64,000 bases of DNA from Dugong dugon (GCA_030035585.1 CM057469.1:23492501-23556500); one strand, 5' to 3'; shown: positions 37,671 to 49,524, numbered from the stretch's first letter. Numbers and translations: made by a program. The notes: a model not told the origin generated them from the sequence alone.

Positions 37671-40600
37671 TTACAATAGAGGTCTCATACAATATTCGTC
37701 CTTTTCTGATTGACTTATTTCACTCAGCATAATGTCCTCCAGTTTCATCCATGTTATGAGATGCTTCACAGATTCATTGTTGTTCTTTCTCGTTGCATAG
37801 TACTCCATTGTGTGTATGTACCACAGTTTGTTTATCCATTCATCTGTTGATGGGCATCTAGGTTGTTTCCATCATTTTGCTATTGTGAACAATGCTGTCA
37901 TGAACATAGGTGTGCATATGTCTATTCGAGTGACGACTCTTATTTCTCTAGGATATATTCCTAGGAGTGGGATTGCTGGATCGAATGGTATGTCTATTTC
38001 TAGCTTTCTGAGGAAGCGCCATATCATTTTCCAAAATGGTTGTATCATTTTGCATTCCCACCAGCAGTGCATAAGAGTTCCCATCTCCCCGCAGCCCCTC
38101 CAACATTTGTTATTTCCAGTGTTTTTGATTCGTGCCACTAATGCCGGGGGTGAGATGGTATCTCATTGTGGTTTTAATTTGCATTTCTCTAATGGCTAGT
38201 GATCGCAAGCATTTCCTCATGTGTCTGTTGGCCACTTGAATGTCTTCTTTGGTGAAGTGTCTGTTCGTTTCCTTTGCCCATTTTTTAATAGGATTATTTG
38301 TCTTTTTGTTGTAGAGGTGTTGGATTTTCTTGTAGATTATGGAGATAAGACCTTTGACTTGTACTGTCCAAAAATTTTTTCCCAGTCTGTAGGTTCTCTT
38401 TTTACTCTTTCGGTGAAGTCTTTTGAAGAGCATAGGTGTTTGATTTTTAGAAGATCCCAGTTATCTAGCTTATCTGTTGGGGTTTGTGCATTGATGGTTA
38501 TGGTTTATATCCTGTTAATGCCATGTATTAAGGCATGTAGTGTTGGTCCTATGTTTTCTTCTATTAACTCCATAGTTTTAGGCTTTATATTCAGGTCTTT
38601 GATCCATTTTGAAGTAGTTTTTGTATACGGTGTTAGGTATGGGTCCTGTTTCATTTTTTTGCAGATGGATATCCAGTTTTACCAGCGGCATCTGTTAAAA
38701 AGAGTATCTTTTCCCCATTTGATGGACTTTGGGCCCTTGTTGAAGATCAGGTGACCGTAGGTGGATGGATTTACATCAGGGTTCTCAATTCTGTTCCATT
38801 AGTCAATGTGTCTATCATTGTACCAGTACCAGGCTGTTTTGACTACTGTAGCTGTATAGTAGGTTCTCAAGTCAGGTAGTGTGAGTCCTCCAACTTTACT
38901 CTTCTTCTTCAGTAATGCTTTACTTATTTGGGGCTTCTTCCCTTTCCATATAAAGTTAATGATTAGTTTTTCCATCTCTTTGAAGAATGTTGTTGGTATT
39001 TGGATTGGGATTGCATTGTATTTATAAATTGCTTTGGGTAGAATTGTCATTTTCACAATGTTGAGTCTGCCTATCTAAGAGCATGGTATGTTTTTCCATT
39101 TATGTAGATCCCTTTGGGTTTCTTGCAGCAGTGTTTTGTAGTTTTCTTTGTATAGGTCTTTCACACCCCTGGTCAGATTTATTCCTAAGTATTTTATCTT
39201 TTTAGGGGCTATTGAAAATGGTATTGTTTTCCTGATTTCCTTTTCATCATTCTCCTTATTGGTGTATAGGAATCCAACTGATTTTTGAATGTTTATCTTG
39301 TATCCTGCGACTATGCTGAATCTTTCTATTAGTTCCAGTAGATTTCTCATAGAGTCTTTAGGGTTTTCTGTGTATAGTATCATATCATCTGCAAATAGGG
39401 ACAGTATAACTTCTTCATTACCAACTTCGATGCCCTTTATTTCTTTTTCTTGCCTTATTGCTTTAGTTAGAACTTCCAGCACAATGTTAAATAGGAGTGG
39501 TGATAAAGGGCATCCTTGTCTTGTTCCTGTTTTCAAGGGGAATGTTTTCAGCCTCTCTCCATTAAGAATGATGTTGGCCGTTGGTTTTGCATAGATGCCC
39601 TTTATATGTTCAGAAATTTCCCTTCTATACCTATTTTAGTGAGAGTTTTTATCAGGAATGGGTGTTGGACTTTGTCAAATGCCTTTTCTGCGTCAACTGA
39701 GATGATCATGTGATTCTTTTCTTTCCTTTTATTTATGTGGTGGATTACGTTGATTGATTTTCTAATGTTGAAACATCCTTGCATACCTGGTATGAATCCT
39801 ACTTGGTTATGGTGTATTATTTTTTTGATACGCTGCTGAATTCTATTGGCTAGAATTTTCTTCAGAATTTTTGCATCTATATTCATGAGAGATATTGCTC
39901 TATAATTTTCTTTCTTTGTGACGTCTTTGCCTGGTTTTGGTATCAGCATTATGCTGGCTTCATAGAATGAATTTGGAAGTGTTGCTCCCTCTTCTATGCT
40001 CTGAAATAGCTTGAGTAGTACTGGTACAAGCTCTTCTGTGAATGTTTTCTAGAATTCTCCAGTGAAGCCATGTGGGCCAGGGCTTTTTTTTGTTGGGAGT
40101 TTTTTTTATTACCTTTTCAATCTCTTCTCTTGTTATGGGGCTGTTCAGATTTTCAACATCACTTTGTTGTAGTTTGGGTAGGCTGTGTGTTTCTAGAAAT
40201 TTATCCATTTCCACTAGGTTTTCAAATTTGTTGGAATATAGTTCTCCATCATATTCTGTTGTAATCCTTTTTATTTCAGTTGGGTCTGTTGTAATGTCCC
40301 ATATTTCATTTCTTATTTGGATTATTTGTGTCCTCTCCTGTTTTTCTTTTGTCAGTCTGGCCAGTGGTTTGTCGATTTGGTTGATTTTTTCAAAGAACCA
40401 AATTTTGTTTTTGTTGATTCTTTCTATTGTTTTTCTGTTTTCTATTTCTTTATTTCTGCTCTGATCTTTACTACTTCCTTTCTTCCAGTGGTTGTGGCCT
40501 TTTTTTTTTTTGCTGTTCTTTTTCTATTTGTTTGAGTTCTGTAGTTAATGTTTTGATTTTGTCCCTTTCTTCTTTTTTGATATGTGCATCTATTGCTATA

Positions 40601-41492
40601 AATTGTCCTCTGAGGACTGCCTTTGCTGTGTCCTAAAGGTTTTGGTATGATGTGTTTTCATTGTCATTTGATTCTAGGAATTTTGTGATTCCATCTCTTA
40701 TTTCCTCCACCACCCAGTGATGTGTAAGCAAGGTATTATTCAGTTTCCATGTAATTGATTTTTTTTCCTTGCTCTTTCGGTTGTTAATTTCTACCTTGAT
40801 GGCACTGTGGTCAGAGAAGATACTTTGAACTATCTCAGTGTTTTGGATCTTGCTGAGGATTTCTCTGTGGCCTATGATGTGGTCTATTCTGGAGAACGTT
40901 CCATGTGCATTGGAAAAGAATGTGTACTTTGCAGCGGATGGATACCATGTTCTGTATACGTCTATGAGGTAAAGTTGGCTGATTGTGCCCTTTAGATCTT
41001 CTGTATCTTTGCTGAGTTTCTTCTTAGTTGTTCTGTCCTTTACTGAGAGTGGTGTGTTAAAGTCTCCTACTATTATTGTGGAACTGTCAATTTCTCTTTT
41101 CAGTGTTGTTAGAGTTTGTTTTATTTTGGATCCCTGTCATTGGGTGTGTAGATGTTTATTATGGTTATGTCTTCATGATGGATTGTCCCCTTAATCATTA
41201 TATAGTGCCCTTCTTTGTCTTTTATGGTAGATTTTGATTTAAAGTCTATTTTATCTGAGATTAGTATCGCCACTCCTGCTCTTTTTTGGCAGTTGTTAGC
41301 TTGATATATTTTTTTCCAACCTTTGACTTTTAATAAATGCACACCTTTGTTTCTAAGGTGTGTCTCTTGTAGACAGCATATTGATGGATCCTGTTTTCTT
41401 ATCCATTCTGTCACTCTCCATCTCTTTATGGGCGCATTGAGTCCATTTACATTCATCGTAATTACTGATAGATGTGAGTTCGTTGCTGTCAT
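37671..41492 (-). pseudogene. L1 ORF2 (endonuclease / reverse transcriptase), broken
   Basis: ORF2 makes the endonuclease and reverse transcriptase that copy L1 RNA into nicked chromosomal DNA. The start at 41492 leads into an APE-like endonuclease with the catalytic Asn in NVNGLNAP and Glu in LQETHL. The polymerase part has [13 protein letters not shown] and the active-site FADD (39536-39075). The C-terminal segment with MHCWWECKM is at 38138-37872, and the family stop is at 37671-37673. The frame is lost between 41120 and 40215 and shifts again near 40090, 39950, 39070 and 38140. Key residues are kept, but no complete protein can be made. Confidence 0.88.
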
Positions 41493-41915
41493 TTTGTAGT
41501 GCTTTTTTTTGTGGTGCTGAAGTTTTCTTTGTTCTTATTACTCTCTTGTGCTGAGTTACTTTTGTTTGTGGATTTTTTTTTCATTTCTTTTGTTTTTGTA
41601 GGTTTTGTTTTTGCTGAGACTTATGTTTTTCGTCTTTATTTTTATGAGTTGGTTTGTTAACTTTCTTTGTGGTTACCATGAATTTTACCCTTATCTTTCT
41701 AAGTTTGAAGCAGTCTACCATTACTTGGTATCGCCTTACCTTCCTCTCCATTAGAAGGTTCTATACCTATGCCATTTCTTCCCTGTTTTATCGTTTTGAT
41801 GTTGTTGTCATCTACTGATTAACTGCTCTGATTCCCTGTTGCATTTCTTTTGGTTTTGGATAGTCCTCGAGAGTTCATTTCCTAGATTGGTATCTGGCTG
41901 GTATGATCCTTCATC

Positions 41916-42960
41916 CTAGATTCTGTCTGTGAGCTGAAGTTGTTTGTCCTCAGATCGAAGAACTTCCTTTAATAATTCTTTTAAGTTTGGTTTGACTTTT
42001 ACATATTCCCTTAATTTCTGTTTATCTGGAAATGACCTAATTTCACCATCAAATCTGAACGAGAGTTTTGCAGGATATATTATTCTTGGCTGGCAATTTT
42101 TTTCTTTCAAGAATTTATATATGTCATCCCATTTCCTTCTTGCCTGCATGGTTTCTGCCGAATAATCTGAGCTTAGTCTTATTGTTTCTCCTCTGTATGT
42201 GACTTCTTGTTTTTCATGAGCTGCTCTAAGGATTCTTTGTTTGTCTTTGGTTTTGACACGTGTGATTATGATATGCCTGGTGATTTTCTTTTGGGGTGTC
42301 TCCTTATGGGGTTCGTTGAGCTTCTTGGATGGCCAGCTTTTCATCTTTCATGATATTGGGGAAGTTTTCTGTCAGCAGTACCTCAATGATCCTCTCTGTG
42401 CTTTCTGTTTTCTCCCCGTCCTGGAACTCCAATCACTCGAAAACTTTTGCTTTTGATTGTGTCCCACATAACTCTCAGGGTCTCTTCATTTTTCTTTGTT
42501 CTTTTTTCTGAGTTTTCCTCAAACAGAGTTATATCCAAGTGTTTGTCTTCAATTCCACTGATCTTGTCTTTCACCGTTTCAAATCTGCTTCTCAGCCCTT
42601 CTATGACACCGTCCATTTCTGAAACCTTGTTGTTTAGCTTTTGGATTTCTAATTGTTGTCTTTGTATAATTTCTAGTTGTGAATTTATTTTGGCATTTTG
42701 TTCCTGCATTATTTTCCTGAATTATTCCAATTTTTTGTCTGTATTTTCCAAGAATTTATCTATTTTTTCCTCATGTCTGTCAGTTTTTGCCTCAGTTCTT
42801 GGTGAATTTTGAGTATTAGAGATTTGAATTCCCTATCAGGTAGTTCCAGTGCATTTTCATCCACTGGGAAGTCATGTGGTCGTTTATTTTGGACGCCTAA
42901 TGGAACCATCCTGTCTTGTTGTTGTAAATGTTTTGATACTGTCTGCTGTCTTCGGGGCAT
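41916..42960 (-). pseudogene. L1 ORF1 (RNA-binding chaperone), broken in three frames
   Basis: ORF1 protein is a trimer that packages L1 RNA. Three pieces are seen: 42960-42760 (N-terminal, starting MPRRQQ), 42709-42383 (coiled coil, then the start of the RRM with RVIGVPGRGE) and 42344-41916 (C-terminal domain with YPAKLSFRFDG). They lie in three different frames, so at least two frameshifts separate them. The last ends in TAG at 41916-41918. The start was chosen because the same MP..RQQT beginning appears in the other L1 at 56470. Confidence 0.87.
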
Positions 42961-44877
42961 TCAGTAGTTATTTTTCTCGTTTACTGATTGCAGATTTGTT
43001 TGTTCCATCCCTTTTTTTCTTTTTTTAATTTAACTATGTCTGAGCAGGTGGACTGTGTGCTCTTTGTTGTTTGCTCATCTGTGGGCACAATACTTTTCGC
43101 CTCCTTCTCCAATTGGCGGGGTCAGTCACTCAGATATGGTACGGCAGGGCAGGTCTAGCTGAAGACGAGTTACTGGGATGGGTTGTTTGTGGCACTTACT
43201 ACAGCCACCAGGGTGGGTGGATTGGTAATCAGTGCAGGGCAGGTTCCAGTAGGCAGTGCCTGTGCTGCTTGGTGGTGTGATGTCAAGTGCACGGTGCAGG
43301 TAGGCAGGATGCAGCGGGGAGATTGTTATGTGTGGAGCTAAGATGGATATGGGAGAGAGGAGAGAGGAATAGAAGCCAAAAACATACAAACAAACAAAAA
43401 AGAATGCTAAGGGAGCTTGCCATTGGAGTGGAGAAATGAGAGACTATGAAATGGAGAAAAACAGAAAGGGGAAGAGGAAGAAAAGAAAAGAATGAATAAA
43501 TAAAAATCGGAAAGGTTAAAGAACTGAAACGTTCCCAGGGATCCCACCAGTGCAGCTATGAGGTCTGGGGAAGTCGCTCTCAGGTGTGCAGTACAGCCTG
43601 GCTAGAAGGCGTAGAGGTATACAACGCCAGGTATTCAGGGAACAGAAAGAAAAGGAAGATATAGAGATGAGAAACTGAGTAATGAAGAAAGACAAAGAGG
43701 GAAAACAAAACAAATTAAAAAAAAAAAAATAACAAGAAAAGCCCCCCCAAAAACAGAAAAACAAACAAACAAACAAAAAACAACAAAAAAAGAAATTCCC
43801 TCAGGAATCCCTCTGCATGTCTGTGCAAGCCGAGGGAGTAGTCTCCTTGCCACACAGCACCGCCTGGCCAGAAAGGGATCCCAACTCAAGAAAAGGAAAA
43901 GAAAACAAACAAACAATTCAAAACAAACAAATGAACAACAGACCCGGGATCACACCAGTGCGGCAGCCCAGACTGGGAAGCAGCTCCACACTTGAATGGA
44001 GCTCCACAGCCCCTCAGGAAGAAGCAAAGATGGTGCACGGAGCCAGGTATTTGAGCAAGAGGAGGGGGAGGTGGCGAGAGGTAAGAAAGACATCAAAATA
44101 AGCAGAAAAAAAAAGCAACACCAGCAGCCAACAAATGGCACTCAGAGAGCCAGCTAGTGTGGGCTGGTGAAATCCAAGCAGCCGGTGTTTCTCAGAGAAG
44201 AGACTGTGTCTGTGGGAAGCAGAGGGGGCTGAGTGTGGGTGAAAAAGGGTAGGGAGTAGGAAAGCATATATCACAAATTACTGGAGCTCTGCAGCCCCTC
44301 AGGAGGAAGCAAAGATGGCGCAGGGAGGCAGGTATTTGAGCCAAAGGAGGGGGAAGTGGTGAGAGGTAAGGAAGAAATCAAAAGAAGTGGAAAAAAGCAA
44401 CACCAGCAGCCAACAAATGGCACTTAGAGAGCCGGCCCGTTTGGGTGTGTGGAATCCAAGCAGCCGGTGTTTCCCGGTCAAGAGATTGTGGCCGTGGGAA
44501 GCAGAGGAGCCCGAGTCGTGGTGAAGAAGGGTGGGGGGGTGGGAAAGCGTATATCACAAATTACTGGTTGTTTGTCTCCTACTGGAAGCTACGTGAAGCT
44601 GCTTTCTCATACCCCGTTTGCTGGTCTCTGACAGGAGTCCAAGATGGTGGATCCACACTGTGTTAGCTGGTAGGGGACCTCTGCATGAATCTCTCCTCGC
44701 TCTCTGTTCTCTGTCAGTTTTCTCACTCCATTTAGTGCTTGGCTGGTTCTTTATCTCTTCATTTGATGTTTTAGGGTTTCAGGACTGTTGTTTTCTCTGT
44801 TCGGCTTAGTTTTTCGGATCTTTCCTGTGGAGGGACGGCATGGAGCGTCTGCCTAGAGTGCCATTTTTCCAGAAGTC
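42961..44877 (-). promoter_or_regulatory. L1 5' UTR / internal promoter region
   Basis: About 1.9 kb lies upstream of ORF1. In L1 sense it is C/T-rich with long T-rich runs (43730-43800). Motifs resembling YY1 sites (aagatggcg or aagatggtg) occur at about 44030, 44313 and 44640. Human L1 also uses a YY1 site at its start, so a promoter role is a reasonable inference. It contains a tandem 285-bp duplication. Confidence 0.75.
43998..44567 (-). repeat. Two tandem 285-bp L1 promoter monomers
   Basis: The unit beginning ggagctc and ending cacaaattactg is present at 43998-44282 and again at 44283-44567, head to tail and highly similar, with small differences such as a few missing bases in the A-rich part. 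The related L1 at 54831 has one copy. Confidence 0.9.
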
Positions 44878-45060
44878 GTGATCCATAAGGTTTTTACTGG
44901 CTCATTTTCAGAAGTAGATCACAAGGCCTTTTTTTCCTAGTGCCTTAGTCTGGAAACTCAGCTGAAACCTGTCTACCATGGGTGATCTTGCTGGTATTTG
45001 AAGTACCTGGTAAGCACAGCTTCCGGCATGAGAGAAACATGCAAGCTACCACAGGAGGAT
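44878..45060 (-). repeat. Right part of the repeat split by the L1
   Basis: The phrases gtgatccataaggttttta, cagaagtagatcacaaggcc and ctgtctaccatgggtgatct belong to a common afrotherian interspersed repeat, joined to the RTE end at 36254-36512 before the L1 landed. I do not know its family name. Confidence 0.55.
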
Positions 45061-45169
45061 AAACCAACAGATGAGTGGTGAAATTAGAATAATAGTCTCA
45101 TATGGTCTTTAGCTAGTAGCTCTGTGCTTCTGCCAATCTGCCTTCGCAGGGCATCGCATTCTGATTCTG

Positions 45170-45525
45170 CACTTGTTCTTCCTTCATCTGCCTGGAATGG
45201 TCTGTACCCAGCTATCCACATGGCAGCCTCCCCCACCTCTTTCAGATGTTTGCTCAAATGTTACCACCTCAGTAGGATCTTCCATGAACAGCCAATGTAA
45301 AATTCTAACACTTGGACCACCCTAATATTCCTGCTGAATTGTACTCCGTAGCATTCACGGTCATCAGACATATGAGATATTCTATATATTTGTTATTGAC
45401 AGTCTTCTTTCTCTAGGATTTAACCTCTATAAGGGATTCTGATGTTTTAGGTTCACTTTTTTATTCCCAGTACCTGAACAATGGCTAGCACATAGTAGTA
45501 GTTTCGTAAGTATTTGCTTAAGAAC
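45170..45525 (+). repeat. LINE-2 3' end
   Basis: The L2 order is present: atctgcctggaatggtctgt, then tcagatgtttgctcaaatgt, gatcttccatgaacagcc and ggctagcacatagtagtag. Confidence 0.78.
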
Positions 45526-45692
45526 AATTCTCTGCTGAATAACTGGCCTAGACATTGCTGGAAAAAAAATCTGATTTTTAGGAACTTAGTAGTGAAAGAA
45601 ATTTGTTAGGCCATATATTTTATAGCTTAGAGGTTACAATGCCAGGCTTTGACTCTGACTACCAAGACTTAGTTCTGCTCCACCCGCATGGA

Positions 45693-46052
45693 CAAAGAAT
45701 ACCAAATAAACCGTGGGCTGCCAGAAGAACGAACAAATCAGTCTTAGAAGAAATACAAACCAGAATGTTTCTTAGAAGCGAGGGTGGGGAGACTTCGGCT
45801 CTCTTACTTTGGACACATCATTAGGAAAGACCAGTCACTACAAAAGGACATCATGGTTGGTAAAGAAGAGGGTCATGAAAACATGAGAAACCCTCATTGG
45901 GATGGACAGACACAATGGCTGCAGCAATGAACTCAAGCATACCAACAATCATGAAGATGGCACAGGGCCAGGTGAGGTTTCCTTCTGTTATACATAAGGT
46001 CGCCATGAGTCAGAGCCAATTGGATGACAGCTAACAACCACCACCACCACCC
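45693..46052 (+). pseudogene. RTE-type LINE 3' end (ORF C-terminus)
   Basis: It codes for the end of the RTE polymerase protein: short phrases such as ccagaagaacgaacaaatc, tactttggacacatcattag and gacatcatggttggtaaaga follow the elephant RTE order. It then reaches the untranslated end, cataaggtcgccatgagtca, which is almost the AfroSINE tail. A stop at 45929-45931 (caatga) and other changes break it. RTE supplies the enzymes that move AfroSINEs. Confidence 0.8.
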
Positions 46053-46079
46053 CTGTGTGAACCTTTGTCAACTTAATTG

Positions 46080-46260
46080 ACTTCTCTGAGCTTTGTTACC
46101 TCATTTATAAAATGATAATGACAACACTTCCTACTTTATAATATTCTTGTGAGGATTAAATGAGATCAAGTATGTAAGGTGCTTCACGAAGCTGTCATGC
46201 ACACAGCAGGATCTACCTAAGTGATGATCTATTATCACCACAGCAGATGGCATGAAAGTA
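46080..46260 (-). repeat. MIR element
   Basis: The landmarks tgttacctcatttataaaat, ttgtgaggattaaatgagat and gtaaggtgcttcacgaag are the MIR core in reverse. Confidence 0.7.
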
Positions 46261-46410
46261 CAAGACCTAGAACTAACACTTCATATAGGGAAGTTAAGGA
46301 GGGCAACTCCTTTTCCTTTTTGCATATCCCAATAATTGTGAGACATCACAGGACATTTACATAAATCAAAGCTGATATCAATATGTCAGTCTCCTACAGG
46401 GTAGCATCAG

Positions 46411-46513
46411 CATGGAGTGACCATCCTTACCCCTTCCTCTTCACTCATCTATGCAGTTTATCTCATTTCACTTAGAAGAGAGTCTGCAGTAACTTCTGCC
46501 AAGAGAATCCCTC
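46411..46513 (-). repeat. Unclassified repeat, inverted partner of 49831-49932
   Basis: The reverse complement shares gggattctcttgg, then agttactgca or agctactgca, gagataaactgc and gaggaaggggtaa with 49831-49932. The family was not recognised. Confidence 0.65.
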
Positions 46514-46604
46514 ACTTCATTTATGTGGAAAGAAAAACATACCCTTTTATCCTGGCATCATATACAAAAAGAACAACAAGAAATAGAGTCTTGACTCTAC
46601 ATAA

Positions 46605-46650
46605 TGCACTTGCACACACGCACACACATGCACAGGCGCACATGCAAGCA
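46605..46650 (+). repeat. (CA)n-rich tract
   Basis: Alternating ca units with g interruptions (cacacacgcacacacatgca). Confidence 0.75.
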
Positions 46651-48512
46651 GCTTCCTGGCACCCAGTTAACAAACGCATCATGGTCAACAGCTAAGGAAA
46701 GGGGTCTGCTAAAAGGAGTAAATCCATTTAATTCAACATCCTCTTCCTCCAACCACAAATGTAGCTATAGTTGTAAGTAAAGCTAATATCACAATTTTGA
46801 TCTGAGTTGTTCTTATATTCTGTTGGGTCTCCAAGCTCTGCACACACAGGAAGAGGTCATTTATTAATTTCCTCTCCCTCTAATCCTAATGCCAACAAGC
46901 TTTGGGACCAAAGTCCTCCCTCTCTAGCTCAGTTGCCAACTTGGCAGTTCAGGCTATTTTGAGACATTGTTATGCTTGTACTGGATGGAGCCCTGGGAGT
47001 TAGGGGTCTAACGAGGTCATTTCTTATGCATATATCTATGACTGGATGGGCCTTTCAGCTAGTCAGCAATTTAGTCCGGCACTATCTAAATGGGTTTGGG
47101 GGTCTGTCTTCCTTCTTCTCTGTTTCCTCTTTGACCTTTCCTTTTCCTTTTTTCTCTCATTATCATTGCCTTTTGGAATATAGCCAAAAGGCCAGGCACT
47201 AAATGAGAACTTGTATACACATTTAGAATGGTACACATATAACTTAATTTAGTTCCTATAGGCAGAAACAAGAACATAAAGCATCTTAGCATTAAATACA
47301 AGGCCAAGAGAGCATACCAGTTTAAATGAACTGCCAAGGATCATCATCATAAATCTTCCCTTGCTTTTGCCTTTCTTATTGTGCAATGTTGGATTTTGTA
47401 ATATTACTCTTCAGAACAAACTAAAATCTCAAGAGAAAAGATCTATTTTCAGTTAAAGCCTTCCACAAGTAACTGCAATTTATGGAATCCTAAATCATCA
47501 TCTTCATTTCCATCTCCTTGCTCTACCCCCAACAGGAACTTACATGAAGTGTAACAAATTTTATTATTCCAATAAGGAAGAATAAACCCCTTTTCACTCA
47601 TTAAAAGTCCTTTGAGGGATTTTCCTTGTTTTCTAAAAAGCACAAAGAATATTCTTATGTCAACCATTTTGCTCCAGGCAATGGAAAATTAGAAGAATTC
47701 ACAACGTAAAAGGACAAACTGGTATCTCTTTTCTCTTAAAATGAAGAACTGTGGTATTTGCACCTTCAGGGTAATTGTCATCTCAAAGAAGCCAATTACT
47801 CTTAGAAGGTAATTCAACATAAGAGCAAGTTATCAGCTCATTCAAAAGATGGAAGAGGAACTTGAAAATTCTAGTGACACATTTTCAGGCACTGGTTGGC
47901 CCTGAGGGGACAATGTAAAGAGATACCCATGCTGATCCCAAAGACCAAGCAACTCAGAAGTTCCTAATACTAGAAACCAAACAACTATGGTCAACAATGT
48001 TAAAGATAACTCTTTTTCTCCCATCCCCCGTAGCTTATATACACTCTAGAATTTTTTCTAAATTAACCTTTATTCTTTTTAGGCTGTGTCACCTACTCTC
48101 TCAAAAAACCTTATGTTACTAATCTGCATAATTTCTCACTACTCCAAAATTACTTTCTCTATATAGGTAGTCCCCAACTTAGGACAGGGTTTTGTTCTGA
48201 TGACTCTGTCACTGTCACTTCTGATGTAAGTTAAAAATTCTTTTTTTAAGTTTTCATTATTATTGCCTTCTATTATCAGTACTTTTATAAATCGATCTTT
48301 AAACATCTGAGAATAACATCAGCATATTATGTGCTGTGACACTGTATGTAGTACATATTACTAATGATAAAATGTACCCCCCCCCCAAAAAAAAAAAGCA
48401 GACGGTCATTAAGTATGGTTCATCATAACTCGAATACGTTGTAAATCAGGGATTACATGTATATCACTTCATCATTTCACTCTCATCTCCAAGGGAAGAA
48501 AAGTATACCTCT

Positions 48513-49024
48513 TGCTATGAATTGAATTGTGCTCCCCCAAAATGTGTGTCAACTTGGTAAGGCCATGATTCCCAGTATTGTGTGATTGTCCACCATTTTG
48601 ACATCTGATGTGACTTTCCTATGTGTTGTAAATCCTATCTCTGATGTTAATGAGGTAGGATTAGAGGCAGTTATGTTAATGAGGCAGGACTCAATCTACA
48701 AGATTAGGTTGCATCTTGAGTCAATCTTTTTTGAGATATAAAAGAGAGAAGCAGCAGAGAGACAGAAGGACCTCATTACCACCAAGCAGGAGGGGAATGT
48801 GTTCTTTGGATCTGGGGTCCTTGTGCTGAGAAGCTCCTAGACCAGGGGAAGACTGATGACAAAGACCTTCCTCCAAAACTGACAGAGAGAAAAAAGGCTT
48901 TCCCTGGAGCTGGCATCCTGAATTCAGACTTCTAGCCTCCTAAACTGTGAGAGAATAAATTTTTGTTTGTTAAAGCCATCTCCTTGTAGTATTTCTGTTA
49001 AAGCAGCACTAGATAATTAAGACA
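48513..49024 (+). mobile_element. Solo LTR (ERVL/MaLR-like) with 5-bp target duplication
   Basis: A 512-bp unit runs from TG (tgctatgaattgaattgtgc) to CA (agataattaagaca). It contains gtgtcaacttggtaaggcca, ttaatgaggcaggactcaat and an AATAAA near the end. The 5-bp repeat cctct lies immediately outside at 48508-48512 and 49025-49029. Five bases is the duplication length of class III endogenous retroviruses. No viral internal sequence is attached, so this is a solo LTR left by recombination between two LTRs. Confidence 0.85.
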
Positions 49025-49365
49025 CCTCTCAATAAAGACTAAGTTCTCAACCTGTGTGGTCTTAATCCTATGCATAGCTACTTTCTGTAGAAAAGTTTCA
49101 AATCATTTGTCTCCTATTTCCAGCATCTAAAATTGCTCCCTCTCTGTTGGATTCTTCCTTTGATCCTGAAAACATTGTACTATTTCTCCACCCAAAATAT
49201 TTCTCTCAACAATGCAAATTCATTGAAAGATACTATTACGTACAGTTGCCTTATAATTTAATGCTACTATTTCCTCACTCATTTTGCAATCTGGCTTCAT
49301 AGACCATGTTTCCATTAATGTTTCTCTGTCAGCAGTCCTGAATAACAATGGAATCCTCTGATTTT

Positions 49366-49524
49366 TAGCAATAGTCATTGCTGTTGAGTCAATTTGGACT
49401 CACAGTGACCCTGTACGACAAAGTAGAACTGCCCCATAGGGTTTCCAAGGAGTGGCTGGTGGATTTGAACTACCAACCTTTTGGTTAGCAGCCAGGCTCT
49501 TAACACCTGTGCCACCAAGGCTTG
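49366..49524 (-). repeat. AfroSINE (type A)
   Basis: A complete short-linker copy from cattgctgttgagtcaattt to tgtgccaccaaggctt. Confidence 0.88.

Larger units (their letters stand above)
36513..44877 (-). mobile_element. Near full-length L1, minus strand, inactive
   Basis: The element runs from a poly(T) (36513-36522, its tail) up to its 5' end at 44877, where the reverse complement has ggaaaaatggcactctaggc, matching the start of the plus-strand L1 at 54831. It has a 5' UTR of about 1.9 kb, ORF1, a spacer, ORF2 and a mosaic 3' UTR. Both frames are broken. It is close in sequence to 32511-34833, so it is young by this window's standards. An imperfect duplication, gtgatcattaag/gtgatccataag, flanks it. 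It lies in the same sense as FMN2. Confidence 0.93.

Noticed and set aside
37429-44810. Many plus-strand frames across 37.4-44.8 kb
   Set aside because: They are antisense shadows of the minus-strand L1.
46420-46550. Possible minus-strand exon with a GGTAAGG-like donor at 46426
   Set aside because: The sequence is a copy of a repeat also present at 49831-49932 in the other orientation, and the translation is not formin-like.
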